From Acytostelium subglobosum LB1 (lineage: Eukaryota; Evosea; Eumycetozoa; Acytosteliales; Acytosteliaceae): a stretch of DNA of 64,000 nt. Positions 1 to 12,527 of the stretch are shown here, one piece after another. A model generated the notes under the pieces. The model was not told where the DNA came from. It saw only the letters and a list, made by a program, of their open reading frames with translations, and did not search any database. The number at the start of each line of letters is the position of its first letter. Position 1 is the first letter of the stretch. Made by a program: the position numbers and the translations under genes. The stretch lies in NCBI RefSeq assembly GCF_000787575.1, contig NW_012236494.1, positions 62,001 through 126,000 on the forward strand, in the 5' to 3' direction.

Positions 1-3000
1 ATGCACTACGCAAGTCGACCAAACAACACATAACCGAGCAACCCCAGAACTCTGGTGTCATCGTTCTCGAATCCGTACTCGATGTTGACAAGGCCTACAA
101 TCAAGACGAGTGGCCATTCACTGCACTCTACGAAGATCTCCTCATTGCCCTGTTCAGGTAAGTACCAGCCAGGGAGCATAATCTAGCACGGACTGTCATT
201 AACCAAACGATCAATCATACAGTCCACAATGGGAGATGAGACATGGAGCAGCCGTTGGACTTAGAGAACTATTCAGGAAGCATGGCAAAGGTGGTGGCAT
301 CACAGTATTCACAAAGCCAGAGCTTATCGAAACCATCAACACACTCTGGCTCGAAGACTTTGCCATCAGACTTCTCTGTGTGATTGCCCTGGACAGGTTT
401 GGTGACTTTGTATCCGATCAGGTATGTCCAATCAATCAATCAATCAATCTCGCAGCCTCACTCACTCACTCACTTAATCAATCAAGGTTGTCGCACCTGT
501 TAGAGAGACCTGTGCACAGGTACTTGGACTTGTTGTGAAGTTTATGACACCAGAGAGTGTGATGAAGGTGTTGACAGTGTTGTTGCAACTGCAGGAGAAC
601 AAACAGTGGGAGGTCAGACATGGTGCATTGCTGGGCATCAAGTATTTGTCTGTTGTAAGACTGGATCTTATGTCAATCATTCTACCTCGTATACTTAATG
701 CTGTCACACGTGGACTGAGTGATCGCGATGATGATGTGAGGGCCACGGCATCCGAGACCTTTCAGCCCTTGGCCAAAGAACTGGTTCAGAATCATCCGGA
801 TCACATACAGGAGATATTATCCATTCTTTGGGAGATCCTGTTGGAGCTGGACGACCTGGCCGTGTCAACATCGAGCGTGTTGAACCTGCTGGCAGACTTT
901 TACACGTTCCCCGAGGTGCTGCCTGTCCAATCTGGTGACAACAACAACAACAACATGTCACACTTCCAGACATCACACCTCACTCAGTTGGTGCCTCGTC
1001 TCTACCCATTCTTCCGCCACGCACTGTATAGCGTGCGATTGTCGGCCATACGAACGGTCGAGCGACTCATCACTTCGAGCCCGGTGGTCGACCACAACAC
1101 ACACTGGCTGGTACCCATCCTCTCTGATCTCTTACGATACATCTTCCAAAACATCCTGTTGGAGGAGAGGAAGGACATTGTAGACATCTCACTCAAGACA
1201 TGGCAGCAGCTCGTCAGCAGCTTCAACCCATCCATCCTGCGATCGGCCACACTCTCGCACCTGATACAATGGATCACACTACTCTCCACGCAGCCTGGAA
1301 CACCAATCAACAGCAGTCTCTTGTTGACCACATCATTCTCATCATCGTCCACCTCCACTACCAGCACATCCAACACAAAGATGGAGATTGGCACCGTAAA
1401 GCGTGGACGTCTATCCAAGCAACAGCAACAGGCCAATGAAGCTGGTGCACGCATTGTCAAGGAGAGTTACCTGTCCACCAGGTCCAAGGTCATTGGTGCA
1501 TCGGCCATCGGCATGATTATCAAGACATGGCCATCCGAGTACATCCAAGAGATACAAGGACTATTCTCCAACATGATCCAGTCGACCTCGGCAATCCAAC
1601 AACATTTGGCATCACTCATACTCTCTGAATCATACATCAACAACAACAACAACAACGATTGCAAGACGACAGTGAACAGTGGTGTCCCTTTGACAGAACC
1701 AATGATCCAGGCATTGACTGCCGCGCTGGATGTGGCCGACCCCACATGGTACTACTACGAGACCGACACGATCATCAAGAGCAAGTTGGCGGCCGACGCC
1801 AAGGTCTTGTCTCAAAGCATATGCAACACTGGCATTGACTTTCGCGTGGAACTGCTCATGCAGTTGAGCAAGGATACGACACCACCCGATCAGATACTGC
1901 CCATGTCGTTGGAGCTCGTGTCAAACGTGTACACATACTGCATTGAGAACATCAAGAACCTGATCCCCACCAGTGTCAAGTCGGGCCTGATCGATCAACT
2001 GGAGGGTCGACGCAAGACCATCTTGTCAACAGTGGGCTACATCGAAAAGCTACAGAAGGAACTGCACACATGTGTGTTGGCAGCCTACGACGGCCTGTTG
2101 ATCGCATCCAACAACATCCCGGCCAAGGTTACGCCAGTCATCAGATCACTGCTACACTCAATCAGAAATGAGGAGGACGAAGTCTATCAGAATCGCACGT
2201 CGGCGTCGCTGGCGCACTTTATCGAGCGATGCGTAACGAGGAAGCCTTGTCCCAATGACAAGGTAGTCAAATCGATGTTCTCGGTGCTCTGTGAGGACCG
2301 CACTCAAACACCCTTGGCCAGCGATGGCGTGGATGGCAAGTCCGACGACGACGCCAATGGCAAGAGTGCTGCCGAGAGCGATGAGATCAAGATCGCCCGT
2401 CTTGGACGTCGTGGTGCGCATGAGTTCTTCACATCAATGTCGAAGCGCATGGGCGCCCAACTATTCACAAACATACCCTCATTCATGGCATTGATGACAC
2501 AGAACTGTGTGCAAGTTCACCAAGAGACGCAGTCGGACAACTTTGACGCGATCAAGAACAATGTGGAGCGACTCCAGACATTGATCGACGAGCTTCAATT
2601 GCTCAGGACAGTGCTGCCCTCACTGGACGCCTCATTCCACACAATGCTGAACGATGTCATACCCATTGTCTTTCACTTTATCAAGACGCCCAACACATCT
2701 GTGCAGTGGATGGCGTCCAAGACCATCGCTCAACTCTGTCGTACGATAACACTCAGCTCAATGCACTACCTCATCTACAATCTGTTGCCACTGCTTGGTG
2801 ACAGCAGGTCCATTGTCAATCGCAGTGGCGCCATCACCACTCTGCTGCAGGTGATCAATGAGATGGCCATGGAGATCGTGCCCTACATCGTCTTCCTCAC
2901 AATCCCCGTCCTGGGATGTATGAGTGACCAGGACACCACGCTGCGCAAGAAGGCATCGCTGTGCTTTGCCAAGTTGGTCAAGCTGATGCCTTTGGAGCCG

Positions 3001-4986
3001 GGCGTGCCCAACCCGCCCGGCCTGGACGAGCGACTCGTGCTGCAGAAGCTAGAGGAGCGAAAGTTCTTGGAGCAGCTGCTGGATGGATCAAAGGTGGAGC
3101 AGTATCCACTGCCCATCCGCATCAACACTGAGCTGAGGAAGTACCAACAGGACGGTGTCAACTGGCTCGCCTTCCTCAACAAGTACAAACTGCACGGCAT
3201 CCTCTGTGACGACATGGGTCTGGGCAAGACACTGCAGGCGATCTGCATCATGGCTGGCTCAGACTATGACCGTCGCGTCAACTTTGCCGCCAAGGGCACA
3301 CCCAACTTCCAGCCCCTGCCCTCGCTGGTCGTGTGTCCATCGACATTGGTCGGCCATTGGTACTACGAGATCAAGAAGTTCTGCGACTCTACCATGAGTC
3401 CGATGACATACATGGGCTCGCCAAGTGAGCGCGCAGCACTTCGTCGCAAGTTCAAGGACCACAACGTACTGATCATGTCCTATGACATTGTTCGCAATGA
3501 CATTGATCATCTGGGCGAGATGAACTTCAACTACTGCATCCTGGACGAGGGCCACATCATCAAGAACGCCAAGACCAAGCTGACGCAAGCGGCCAAGCAG
3601 CTAAAGTCCAACCATCGTCTCATCCTCTCGGGTACGCCAATCCAGAACAATGTACTCGAGCTCTGGTCGTTGTTTGACTTCTTGATGCCTGGCTTCCTGG
3701 GCACCGAGAGACAGTTCGATGACCTATACAGCAAGCCGATCCTCGCGAGCAAGGACCCCAAGTGCACTCCCAAGGATCAAGAGGCCGGTGCCCTGGCAAT
3801 GGAGGCGCTTCATCGTCAGGTTCTGCCATTCCTGCTGCGACGTCTGAAGGAGAACGTGCTGCACGACTTGCCACCAAAGATCATCCAGGATCGCTATTGC
3901 AAGCTCTCTCCTCTCCAGATGAGACTATACGACGACTTTGCAAAGACTCACTTCAAACAAGGCATGAACCAGGAGATTATGGACGACGACGATGACCAAG
4001 ACCAGGATGAAGACGACGAGTCATCATCGTCAGGAAAGAAGAAGGGCAAGTCATCAAAGAAGGCGGCACCAGCAACACATATATTCCAAGCATTGCAGTA
4101 CCTCAGAAAGCTGTGCAGTCATCCTCAGTTTGTGCTCAATCAGAATCATCCACAGTACAACGCCATCACCAAGGAGCTCAAGGCGGCCAAGTCGGATATT
4201 CGCGACATTGAACACTCACCAAAACTTCAAACACTCAAGGAGTTGTTGCTCGAGTGTGGCATTGGCGTGCAACAGACGTCTGCGTCATCATCGTCCAACG
4301 CCAACGAGGCACTCAGTCAGGAACCCATCACCACACAACACAGAGTCTTGATCTTTGCCCAGATGAAGTCAATGCTGGACATTGTGGAGTCGGACCTGCT
4401 CAAGGTGCACATGCCGTCCGTCACCTATCTGAGGATGGACGGCACGACTGAGGCCATGAAGCGACAAACGATTGTCAATCAATTCAACGCAGATCCAACA
4501 ATCGATATCCTGTTGCTGACGACACATGTCGGAGGACTGGGTCTGAACCTCACGGGAGCAGACACTGTGATCTTCCTCGAGCACGACTGGAACCCAATGA
4601 AGGACCTACAGGCAATGGATCGTGCACATCGCATTGGCCAGAAGAAGGTGGTCAGTGTCTATCGTCTAATCACCACAGGCACACTCGAGGAGAAGATCAT
4701 GGGTCTGCAGCGATTCAAGCTCAACATTGCCAACACGGTGGTCAACCAGGAGAACCAGAGTCTTCAAACAATGTCCACAAACGAATTACTCAACTTGTTT
4801 GATTACAACGATGACGAATCATCCAAGGAGTCGTCCAACGATGGTGGCGTAAACAATCTTGGACAAGTGGAAAAGGCCAACAAGGGAGGACTCAAGAGTG
4901 TACTGGCAACGATTGGCGAACTCTGGGACGAGTCACAGTACACTGAAGAGTTTGACATCAACAACTTTATTAGTTCATTAAACTGA
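1..4986 (+). CDS. btaf1: BTAF1/Mot1 TBP-removing Snf2-family ATPase (5' partial)
   Basis: Homologue of yeast Mot1 and human BTAF1, a nuclear Snf2-family ATPase that strips TATA-binding protein from DNA. Exons are 1-157, 223-421 and 487-4986; the first is in frame from base 3 and the true start lies outside the window. The joins restore the conserved stretch around QWEMRHGAAVGLRE. About 1617 residues are present. The N-terminal thousand are HEAT-like helical repeats with low-complexity insertions. The Snf2 core follows, with Walker A DDMGLGKT near residue 1026, DEGH near 1138, and the helicase C-terminal lobe with QAMDRAHRIGQ. The tail matches the Mot1-type C-terminus (LEEKIMGLQRFK, then a TMSTNELLNLFDY-like bridge). 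Intron 2 carries CAAT and CACT repeats. Identification is secure; only the start is missing. Confidence 0.95.
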
Positions 4987-5311
4987 GCTCATTTCACATT
5001 AATCAATATTATATAATGTCTAATGGATAATAATTTTGTAAAAAATTCCCTGAATCTTCTTTGTGTGTAACTGGATGCGCACCCAAACATTCCGGAATGG
5101 GGCTTTTCTTTTTTATTATAAAGTTTACTCAAGTTTCCAGAGTTTGCACGATTGAGGAGAATGATAATTTGAATTGGAAAAAATGAAGTACGTCCAGGAG
5201 TATCCAAACAAGAGGTACGCACACTTAGAATAAATTCAAGGGGTGATTGACCATTCATTGTTTACATGTAAACAACAAATAGTCCATTGAACAATTAACT
5301 CATAGTTTATC
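4987..5311. other. intergenic, between btaf1 and the next plus-strand gene
   Basis: AT-rich spacer holding the 3' flank of btaf1 and the promoter of the following gene. No RNA gene or convincing open frame was seen. Confidence 0.5.
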
Positions 5312-6681
5312 ATGACCTCAGTCTTTGGATACGAGACTGAATCATCATCATATTCAACTCTAACAATGACAGCCAAGAGAAGAAACTCAGCACAGGGTCA
5401 GAGATCAAAGACAAAGAAGGCAAAGAGTACAGTACAACAGGGGCAACCAGTTAATCAAGTTGTAAACAACGCCCAACCACAAGACTCTCCTCAAGAAGAT
5501 CATCACCCATGGGAGTCCGCAATCAAGCATCTAAGAGAGGTAAATCTACGATCATCTATTTATACTTGTCTACATACAACTAACATATAGAAAGACCAAT
5601 CTCAATGCACATAGGAGAACCGATGGTGATGAGAGGGACAGAGTGGAGCTTCAGCCATACACAATCGCTGAGAATGTGAAGCTGGAGGTGTTTCTATTAA
5701 GACACGAGCACAATCTTCTTGGAGGTTTGAAGAATCTACTTGCTTATGTCGATGGATCGGTTCTCATCTATGAACTTGATATCTCCGAGGCCCACGATGT
5801 ACTTGCTGATTGGTTTTCAATCGTCTGGGTTGGAGCCAATGCCAACATTCGTCGACGTCTCCAAGGAACAGCTGGCTTTGATCTCACAATTGCTCCCAAC
5901 TTGGTTCAACAGGCCGACAGATCGTTCAGACCAAGGAATCGAACAGGAATGCCGGCCAATACTGATGGTGCCCGATTCCCAACGATTGTAATCGAGGTCG
6001 GAGTGTCATCGTCTCTCGCGTCACTTCACACAAAAGCCCAACGTTATCTTGGTGGTGGCACTGATGTGCAGATCGTGTTGTGCATTTCTGTGTGGCCGAG
6101 ACGAGACAACAATCTGCACAACTTCCAAATGGTGGCCCTCCTCTACCTTCGCGATCATTCGGTGATGCTCCCACAATTGGTCGTGTCCTTTGGAAGTGCT
6201 GCACTTCATTGGGAAACGCTTAACTCAATTCAAAGCTTCTTCGAAGACGAATGGAACGCAAGGCGACCGATCCCGGGACCTGACGGTGCACCAATTGTAC
6301 CTCCTGCTGCGCCCGCTCAGCTTCCAGAATTCCCACCTGCTGGATTCGTCTATCCCATTCATGGACATCTCAATGCAGCTACAGTGCCCCCTGGTGTCCC
6401 CCCCAACCCAGTTTATATTCTCCAAGTAAGTGTTCATCTCTTTATACATACCCGAGCCCATTGCTAATTTGAATATTTAGATCCCAACAGCCAGTCTGTT
6501 CCATGGGGTCCCTGGAATGGTCCTTGCTGCAGGTGGGCAAGTGTTTCTGCCAGCAATCAACCAAGCTGAAAATCTAGCCTTGGGTATTCCTGCCCTGAAT
6601 CTTCCCGCTGTGAATCTTGATCCCACAATTCCTTTGGACCTATTAGACCTGCGACCCGAGTTGAGTGGTATCCAATTTTAA
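5312..6681 (+). CDS. unknown protein with a possible PD-(D/E)XK (Uma2-like) nuclease fold
   Basis: Three exons, 5312-5539, 5595-6425 and 6481-6681, give 419 residues. The start is the first ATG. The N-terminal 75 residues are basic and Ser/Gln-rich and look disordered. The middle is a compact alpha/beta domain containing FPTIVIEVGVSSS followed by a helix and a strand (VQIVLCISVW). The E-V-G strand with a preceding proline and a following helix resembles the core of Uma2-like restriction-endonuclease folds found in many uncharacterised fungal and protist proteins. The C-terminal 90 residues are rich in Pro, Ala and Leu. The fold assignment is by eye, and I cannot confirm a catalytic lysine. 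It could be a lineage-specific protein with no nuclease activity. Confidence 0.6.
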
Positions 6682-6963
6682 TAGTTTCTGGTGTTCACTA
6701 GTGTTATTATACATAAATATTATCTTCACATTATGGAGAGGTGGAAAGAAACGAGCATTTTTTTTTTGAGTTTTTTTTGAGTTTGAATGTTGGGTATCAT
6801 TTATTGGAACATTGAGGGACCAGTAAATTGGCTCGTCAGTTAAGGAGCATCGCCTTTTTTTTTCTCCATCAAAAAAAAAAAAAATGTAACATGAGGAACT
6901 TCCAGAGTCGAATGATTCGTTTTCCAAAGTGTTTTGATGTCGCTTCGCGCACTCAATCACTTC

Positions 6964-7168
6964 ATTCGTTCATTCATAGACAGTGGGTCTTCAATTACTA
7001 ACTGTCATACTCTCAAGGTATGTCCTCTTGGTTACACCAATCATTATATATATAAATAAATAAGTTTATATTAGATTCGTTCATTCATAGACAGTGGGTC
7101 TTCAATTACTAACTGTCATACTCTCAAGTGAACGTTCAATAATATTAAGAGTACATCTCTTTATATTA
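6964..7168. repeat. tRNA-linked dispersed repeat, locus 1 (two 54-bp units)
   Basis: A 54-bp unit beginning ATTCGTTCATTCATAGACAG and ending ACTCTCAAG occurs at 6964-7017 and again, identical, at 7075-7128. The spacer ends in a TAAATAAATAAG-like AT stretch. After the second unit comes a 40-bp tail that starts TGAACGTTCAATAATATTAA (7129-7168). The unit, the upstream AT stretch and the tail all recur at 24431-24659 beside another tRNA gene. Both copies lie just downstream of a minus-strand tRNA. Dictyostelid tRNA genes are known targets of retroelements (TRE and related families), so this may be the end of such an element. It could also be a repeat of another kind. Confidence 0.75.
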
Positions 7169-7188
7169 AAAAAAATTACAAAAAGGTC

Positions 7189-7260
7189 GCTCCTGGTTGG
7201 GATCGAACCAACGACCGTTCGGTTAACAGCCGAACGCTCTGCCGACTGAGCCACAGAAGC
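7189..7260 (-). tRNA. tRNA-Asn (GTT)
   Basis: The minus strand folds into a standard 72-nt cloverleaf. The acceptor pairs GCTTCTG with CAGGAGC, the anticodon loop is CTGTTAA with anticodon GTT, and the T arm contains GGTTCGATCCC. There is no intron. Runs of T on the transcribed strand follow directly (plus-strand A runs at 7168-7184) and would serve as the RNA polymerase III terminator. The dispersed repeat ends about 20 bases downstream. Confidence 0.95.
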
Positions 7261-7505
7261 TGATGTTCTCTAAGACATGTTTCCCCGGTTTTATCGGTAT
7301 TTCCAGGAGCGTTTTTTTCTTTGTGTTTATAGTCATTTAATACACTTTTAAATCGATGGATATCTTTAATTAATGATTGGGAAAACCTCAAAATGAAATG
7401 GAAAGTTAAATTAAACTATTGATTAAGTTCACCAAAAAAGGAAGTGCTCACACATAGTTGCTCATTTACCAATTAGATAATTAATTAATACATATAATAT
7501 AAAGA

Positions 7506-9964
7506 ATGACAATACAATATCCAGTAACAAGAAGAGATGACAGTGTCAGTGACACATTCAAGTCTGCTGCTGGTCCAGCAAAGGTTGTCAATGATCCCTA
7601 TCGCTGGCTCGAGGAACCATCATCCGATGAGACAAAGGTATGCACGCATGTCACAAGTGCCTCATCTGCTCAATCACTCACTCACTCACCAATCAATCAA
7701 TCAACCAATCGACAATTCAAGGCATGGGTCGAACAACAGAACAAGGTCACAACAGAGTACTTGTCAAAGGATGGTGATTTGACAAAGAGACTTGAGAGTG
7801 AGTTGATGGAGAGGATCAACTTTGCAAAGTTTGGTTGGACAAGGAGAAGAGGAGACAGATTGTTCTTTGATAAGAACCCGGGTCTTGCCAACCAGTCGAT
7901 CATTTACATGGCCGACGCGAATGACCCCTCCAAAGAGGCCGTCCTGCTCGATCCCAACCAGTTCTCAACTGATGGCACATGGTCTCTGAGCAGCATGTCC
8001 ATCTCGCGCTCGGGAAAGTTGGTCGCCTACGGTTACTCAAAGGGTGGCTCCGACTGGGTCACCTTGAAGGTGTTGCGCGTGCCCGATGTCATTGGAGGTC
8101 CGGTCGAGATCCTCGAAGACACCATCGAATGGGTCAAGTTCTCTTATCCAGAGTTTGATGAGAAGGAGCAGGGCTTCCTCTATGCTCGCTTCCCCGAGAA
8201 CAAACAATTGAGTGCCGATGAGAAGGGTACAGAGACCGACAGCAATATCAACCAAAAGATGTACTACCATCGCATTGGTGAGCAACAGAGTCAGGACACA
8301 CTGGTCTACCAGTCCACCACCAATCCCGAGTATCTCTTTGGCGGCAACTTCACCAATGACAACAAGTACCTCATGGTTCACATCTCCAAGGATTGTAATC
8401 CAGAGAGCAACCTATCGATCATCACAAACTGGAACCAAGTGATCTATGACAAGACGGGTATGTGCGATGTGACGAGATGGAAGTTGACAACACAAACTAA
8501 CGATCGACCATCCCACGCCAAACAGAGACTGAGTTCAAGGAGATTAAGTTGATCACCAACTTCAACGCGAGCTACAACTATCTTCACAATGTTGATGGCA
8601 AGTTCTGGTTCCACACCAACTTGAACGCGCCAATGAATAGAGTGATCACGATCGATCTACCGGCGAAAGAGGGCGATGCATTGAACATCACAGAGGTGAT
8701 CAAAGAGCGTGAGTACCTGAATCAGTACGCTCACTACACAAGCCAGAAGTTGTACGTAGTGTTCCTTCGTGATGTTCAAGACGTTGTTGAGGTGTTTGAG
8801 CTCCATGGCAAGCTGATCAGACCACTCCCACTGCCAGCACCCGGATGCATTGGCAGTCTTGGAGGTCTACACGACTCGCCACACATCTACTTCAGCTTTG
8901 AATCATTCACCTATCCCAAGACATCATTCTACCTCAACACCAACGATGATGTGATGTCTGTGTTCAGAGAGCCAAACATAAGTATGTATATTAGAGTGGC
9001 GTGTCTTGGCATGCAGTGGAATGATCCCAACTAACCAATCACACCTTGGTACAACAGAGAACTTTGTACCAACAGACTATGAATGCAAGCAAGAGTTCTA
9101 TCAATCAAAGGATGGCACAAAGATACCAATGTTCGTTGTACACAAGAAGAACTTTGTTGCTAATGGACAGGCACCAGTCTTCCTCACTGCCTACGGAGGC
9201 TTTGAGTACCCCTACTCTCCAGCCTTCTCACTCAACCTTATCTTCTTTGTCGACAAGTTCAACGGTGCCTTTGTCGTGGCCAACATCAGAGGAGGGTAAG
9301 TGATCTCAACCAATCGTTCAATCAATCAATCATACTCACGTCACCATCCATCAATCAAACAAACAGAGGAGAGTATGGAAAGAAGTGGCATGATGCTGGA
9401 CGTCTTAAGAACAAACAGAACTCTTATGATGATATTGCAGCTGGAGTGGAATACTTGTTTGAGAAGAAGTATACGTCGGCGGATAAGTTGACGATCAATG
9501 GTGGCTCGAATGGTGGACTGATGGTGGCCGCATGTACCAATCAGCGCCCTGAACTATTTGGATGCTGCATTGCTGATGTTGGCGTGTTTGACATGCTCCG
9601 CTTCCAAAAGTTCACGATCGGACGTCATTGGGTCAGCGACTATGGATGCAGTGATGAGCCCGAACAATTCGACACGTTGATCAAGTACTCCCCACTGCAC
9701 AATGTCAATGCCAACAAGAAGTATCCACACGTGCTGTTGGTCACTGGTGATCATGACGATCGTGTCATCCCTGCGCACTCCTACAAGTACATCTCAGAGC
9801 TGCAGTATCAACGTGGAAACAAGCCCGATCAGACTGATCCACTACTCATCCTCGTGGATGTTCAAGCTGGACATGGAGCAGGCAAGCCACTCAGCAAGAG
9901 AGTGCATGAGTTCTGTACCAAGCTTACCTTTATCTCAATTGCAACCAAGTCCAAACCAAACTAA
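7506..9964 (+). CDS. dpoA: prolyl oligopeptidase (serine peptidase S9A)
   Basis: Cytosolic prolyl endopeptidase that cleaves short peptides after proline; in D. discoideum, loss of dpoA raises inositol phosphates and gives lithium resistance. Five exons, 7506-7637, 7722-8457, 8526-8981, 9058-9295 and 9367-9964, give 719 residues, close to the family norm of about 710. The N-terminus has the family signature DPYRWLEE, followed by a beta-propeller. The catalytic serine is in GGSNGG near residue 568, the Asp in DHDDRVIP near 652 and the His in QAGHGAG near 690. The join of exons 4 and 5 recreates the conserved ANIRGGGEYGKKWH. Introns 1 and 4 hold CAAT repeats. Nothing is missing; it looks fully active. 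Confidence 0.95.
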
Positions 9965-10139
9965 ATATACAGTAAACTGTCTACCTCTCTCTTGTGTCCA
10001 TTACCGTATCCAATGATTTGGAAACAAATTCAATGAATTGATCAAACATCCATTTTTAGACATTTGGATGGACATGTGATGAGAATGATTACATGACAAG
10101 TCATTCCATTTGAACAACAATTGATATTAAGTAGTTAGA

Positions 10140-10890
10140 ATGGATTATAAATCATCAGAGTTTAGTCTTAGCAATGAGACATTGACCAAGGTGAAGGAAG
10201 GTAATGAAGCCTCACTCAATCATTCAAAGTGTATACCATTCCAATCAAACAAAGGATTCCTCTTGGAAGGTATATTCACCAAGATTGAATGTGAAGCAAT
10301 GTTGAACAACATCAAAGAGATCCAAGCAGAGAAGACCCGTGGATATGACAAAGATCATGTACGTGATCCCTCAATCATTCATTCAAACCTTACTCACTCA
10401 CTCAATCAATCAATATGATTAGGGAATGCGTACTGTTAATGTATCCAAAGAACTGGCAGAGATACTACAATCAAGGGTGGAATCATACTTGCCAAAGATA
10501 ATAAGGAGACCACCAGCAGCAATCATTAATGATCAAACTGATGACATTGATTGGCATTACAAGTGTGTCTCCGACAAGTTCAAACTGATCAGTTACGAGG
10601 TGGGACAGAACTTCCCGCCACACTTTGATGGCGGACGCAATGTTGACAACCAACACATGTCATTGCTATCGGTGCTCGTCTATCTCAATGATGGTGGCGC
10701 ACAATCATACACTGGCGGTGACTTCCGCTTCCTCAAGAAGAATGGTCCGGAACAATACTCTGTCCTGGAGAGTGTCGTGCCCTATGCCGGTCATGTCATT
10801 GTGTTCCCTCATGGTACACTCCATGACAGCACGGCCATCACCAATGGTGTCAAGTATGTGATCCGAACAGATATAATGTATGGCGTCTAA
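10140..10890 (+). CDS. 2-oxoglutarate/Fe(II)-dependent oxygenase, prolyl 4-hydroxylase type
   Basis: Two exons, 10140-10358 and 10423-10890, give 228 residues. The C-terminal half has the double-stranded beta-helix fold of P4H-type oxygenases. The iron ligands are visible as HFDGG (H-x-D) and the distal His in GTLHDS, and the Arg of YVIRTDI would bind the 2-oxoglutarate carboxylate. There is no signal peptide or membrane segment, so it is probably cytosolic or nuclear and distinct from the collagen-type secretory enzymes. The substrate cannot be read from sequence. The intron contains CACT and CAAT repeats. Confidence 0.85.
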
Positions 10891-10989
10891 GTTCTTGCTT
10901 GGCCTTAGCCTCGAGGCCCAAGACACCTAATGTACCATAAACTGATTGATTGTCATCCACTCATTCTACTTTAATAACGAGGATGTGGC

Positions 10990-12046
10990 TTATAGTATTC
11001 CCCATTGCTTCTCGAACACTGTTGTCAACTTGAAGCACGCACCAGCGGCACTGAGTGGGTAGTTGGAGAATGCAATCTCCTCGTGGTTGTAGTCGATCTT
11101 GACCGAGCCGGTGGACATGGCCCCAATGACAATGGCGCATTGCTGAAGACCATTCAACTTGTTGTCTATCTTTAGTTTCTTGCCCTTGCCTGTTGTTGAT
11201 GTAGTTGATGTGGTGGATGTTGTTGCCTTTCTCTTCTTTGATGATTGATCGTCTTGCTCGCTGCTGCCCTTTACATTATCGATGCCCTCTATGTAGCTGT
11301 CACCTGCACTGCGCACCTCGTTATCATTATCCTCCTGGTTCTCAGGCTCTGCACTGACTGGGATGACTGGCAGTGGGGCGTAACCAAACTGCTCAGGTAC
11401 CCAATCAAACAGATCTACACACTTTGTAGCAGAGAATGATGCCACTGATTGTTTGATTGATTGATTAGTATCACGTATTGTTGGAGTTGGTGATGACGAT
11501 GATGACACATACGGAACACCTTGCATCCTGGTGGGAGGAAGTCTGTGACTGGGTTCTTGATGACCTTGAACAACTTGTCAGGTCCATTTGTTGCTCTAAT
11601 ACTCAGTTTATTCAGTAGTTGCACTATGTTGATTGATTGTTTGATTGTTTGAACGAGTAAGTATGAATGAGTGAATGAGTGCCGCGCGATGTAAACATAC
11701 CCATCAAACCAGCAAACCTGTGGAATGTTCTTGGTATTCTTGTCTGTGGATGTACTTCGATCAATACGTTCTTTGTCGTTCTAATGTAACATTGGAGCAG
11801 ACCAGCCTTGTTGAGGGGACTGTCAAACAATGCCAATAGACATTGATGAAGGATATCTGGACGTGCCTCTGATGCCTCTCTCTTGAACTTCTTTAAAAAG
11901 TCAGCATGGTCATCACAGTTTAGCAATTGATAGTTGTCCTTGACCTTAACAGTCTCCAACGTAGCATGCTCCAATATAATAATCAGCTTCTTCTGGTCCT
12001 TCACAGGTAAGTCCTTCTGTTTAATTGCTATTGATGTTGCTGACAT
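10990..12046 (-). CDS. emg1: EMG1/NEP1, 18S rRNA pseudouridine N1-methyltransferase
   Basis: SPOUT-class methyltransferase of small ribosomal subunit biogenesis that methylates a hypermodified pseudouridine in 18S rRNA; nucleolar. Minus-strand exons are 12046-11701, 11623-11513 and 11444-10990, giving 303 residues. The family blocks [50 protein letters not shown] and [13 protein letters not shown] are all present and cross the exon joins without a break. An insert of roughly 70 residues, acidic and then Lys/Ser/Thr-rich, sits before the last conserved block, making the protein longer than the yeast or human enzyme (about 250). Both introns show CAAT repeats on the coding strand. Confidence 0.93.
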
Positions 12047-12527
12047 TATAAATGTTAATATATATATTTATGTTTATAAAGATTAAAGATAATAAGTGTT
12101 TGTTTGAATGATCAACCAACCAAACTTTCGTTCGTTTCTCAACCAAACTATATTTTTGATTTGTTTTGTTTTTTTTATTCAAAATATAATCATTTTTAAA
12201 TTATTTACTCTCATTATTATTATAATACTACTCATTAGATAATATATTATCTGTATCTTTAACTTATTTATTTGTTGGGATGACGTTTTGAATGAACTTC
12301 GGAAGAGATCTTGTGGTTTACCCCATTATTTTCTTTATTTTATTTTATTTTAATTCAAAATGTAATGAATGATACCCCAACATCAAGTTCACATGACCCC
12401 CACTCAATCTGAAACAACACCAGCTAGCTCGTTCCGTTCAAGTTCACTCAACTCATACTTCACTAAACACTTCATCCTCTCACAGAGCATATATTATCTA
12501 AACATAAACAGTTAATTAATACACACA
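12047..12527. promoter_or_regulatory. divergent promoter region between emg1 and cyclophilin
   Basis: An AT-rich region of 481 bases between two start codons in opposite directions, with long T and TTTA tracts around 12160-12360. It should hold both promoters. No specific site can be named. Confidence 0.5.

Noticed and set aside
474-4584. Many open frames of 60 to 160 codons on both strands inside btaf1
   Set aside because: All overlap the well-conserved btaf1 reading frame and show no family signature of their own; they arise from the GC-richer third positions.
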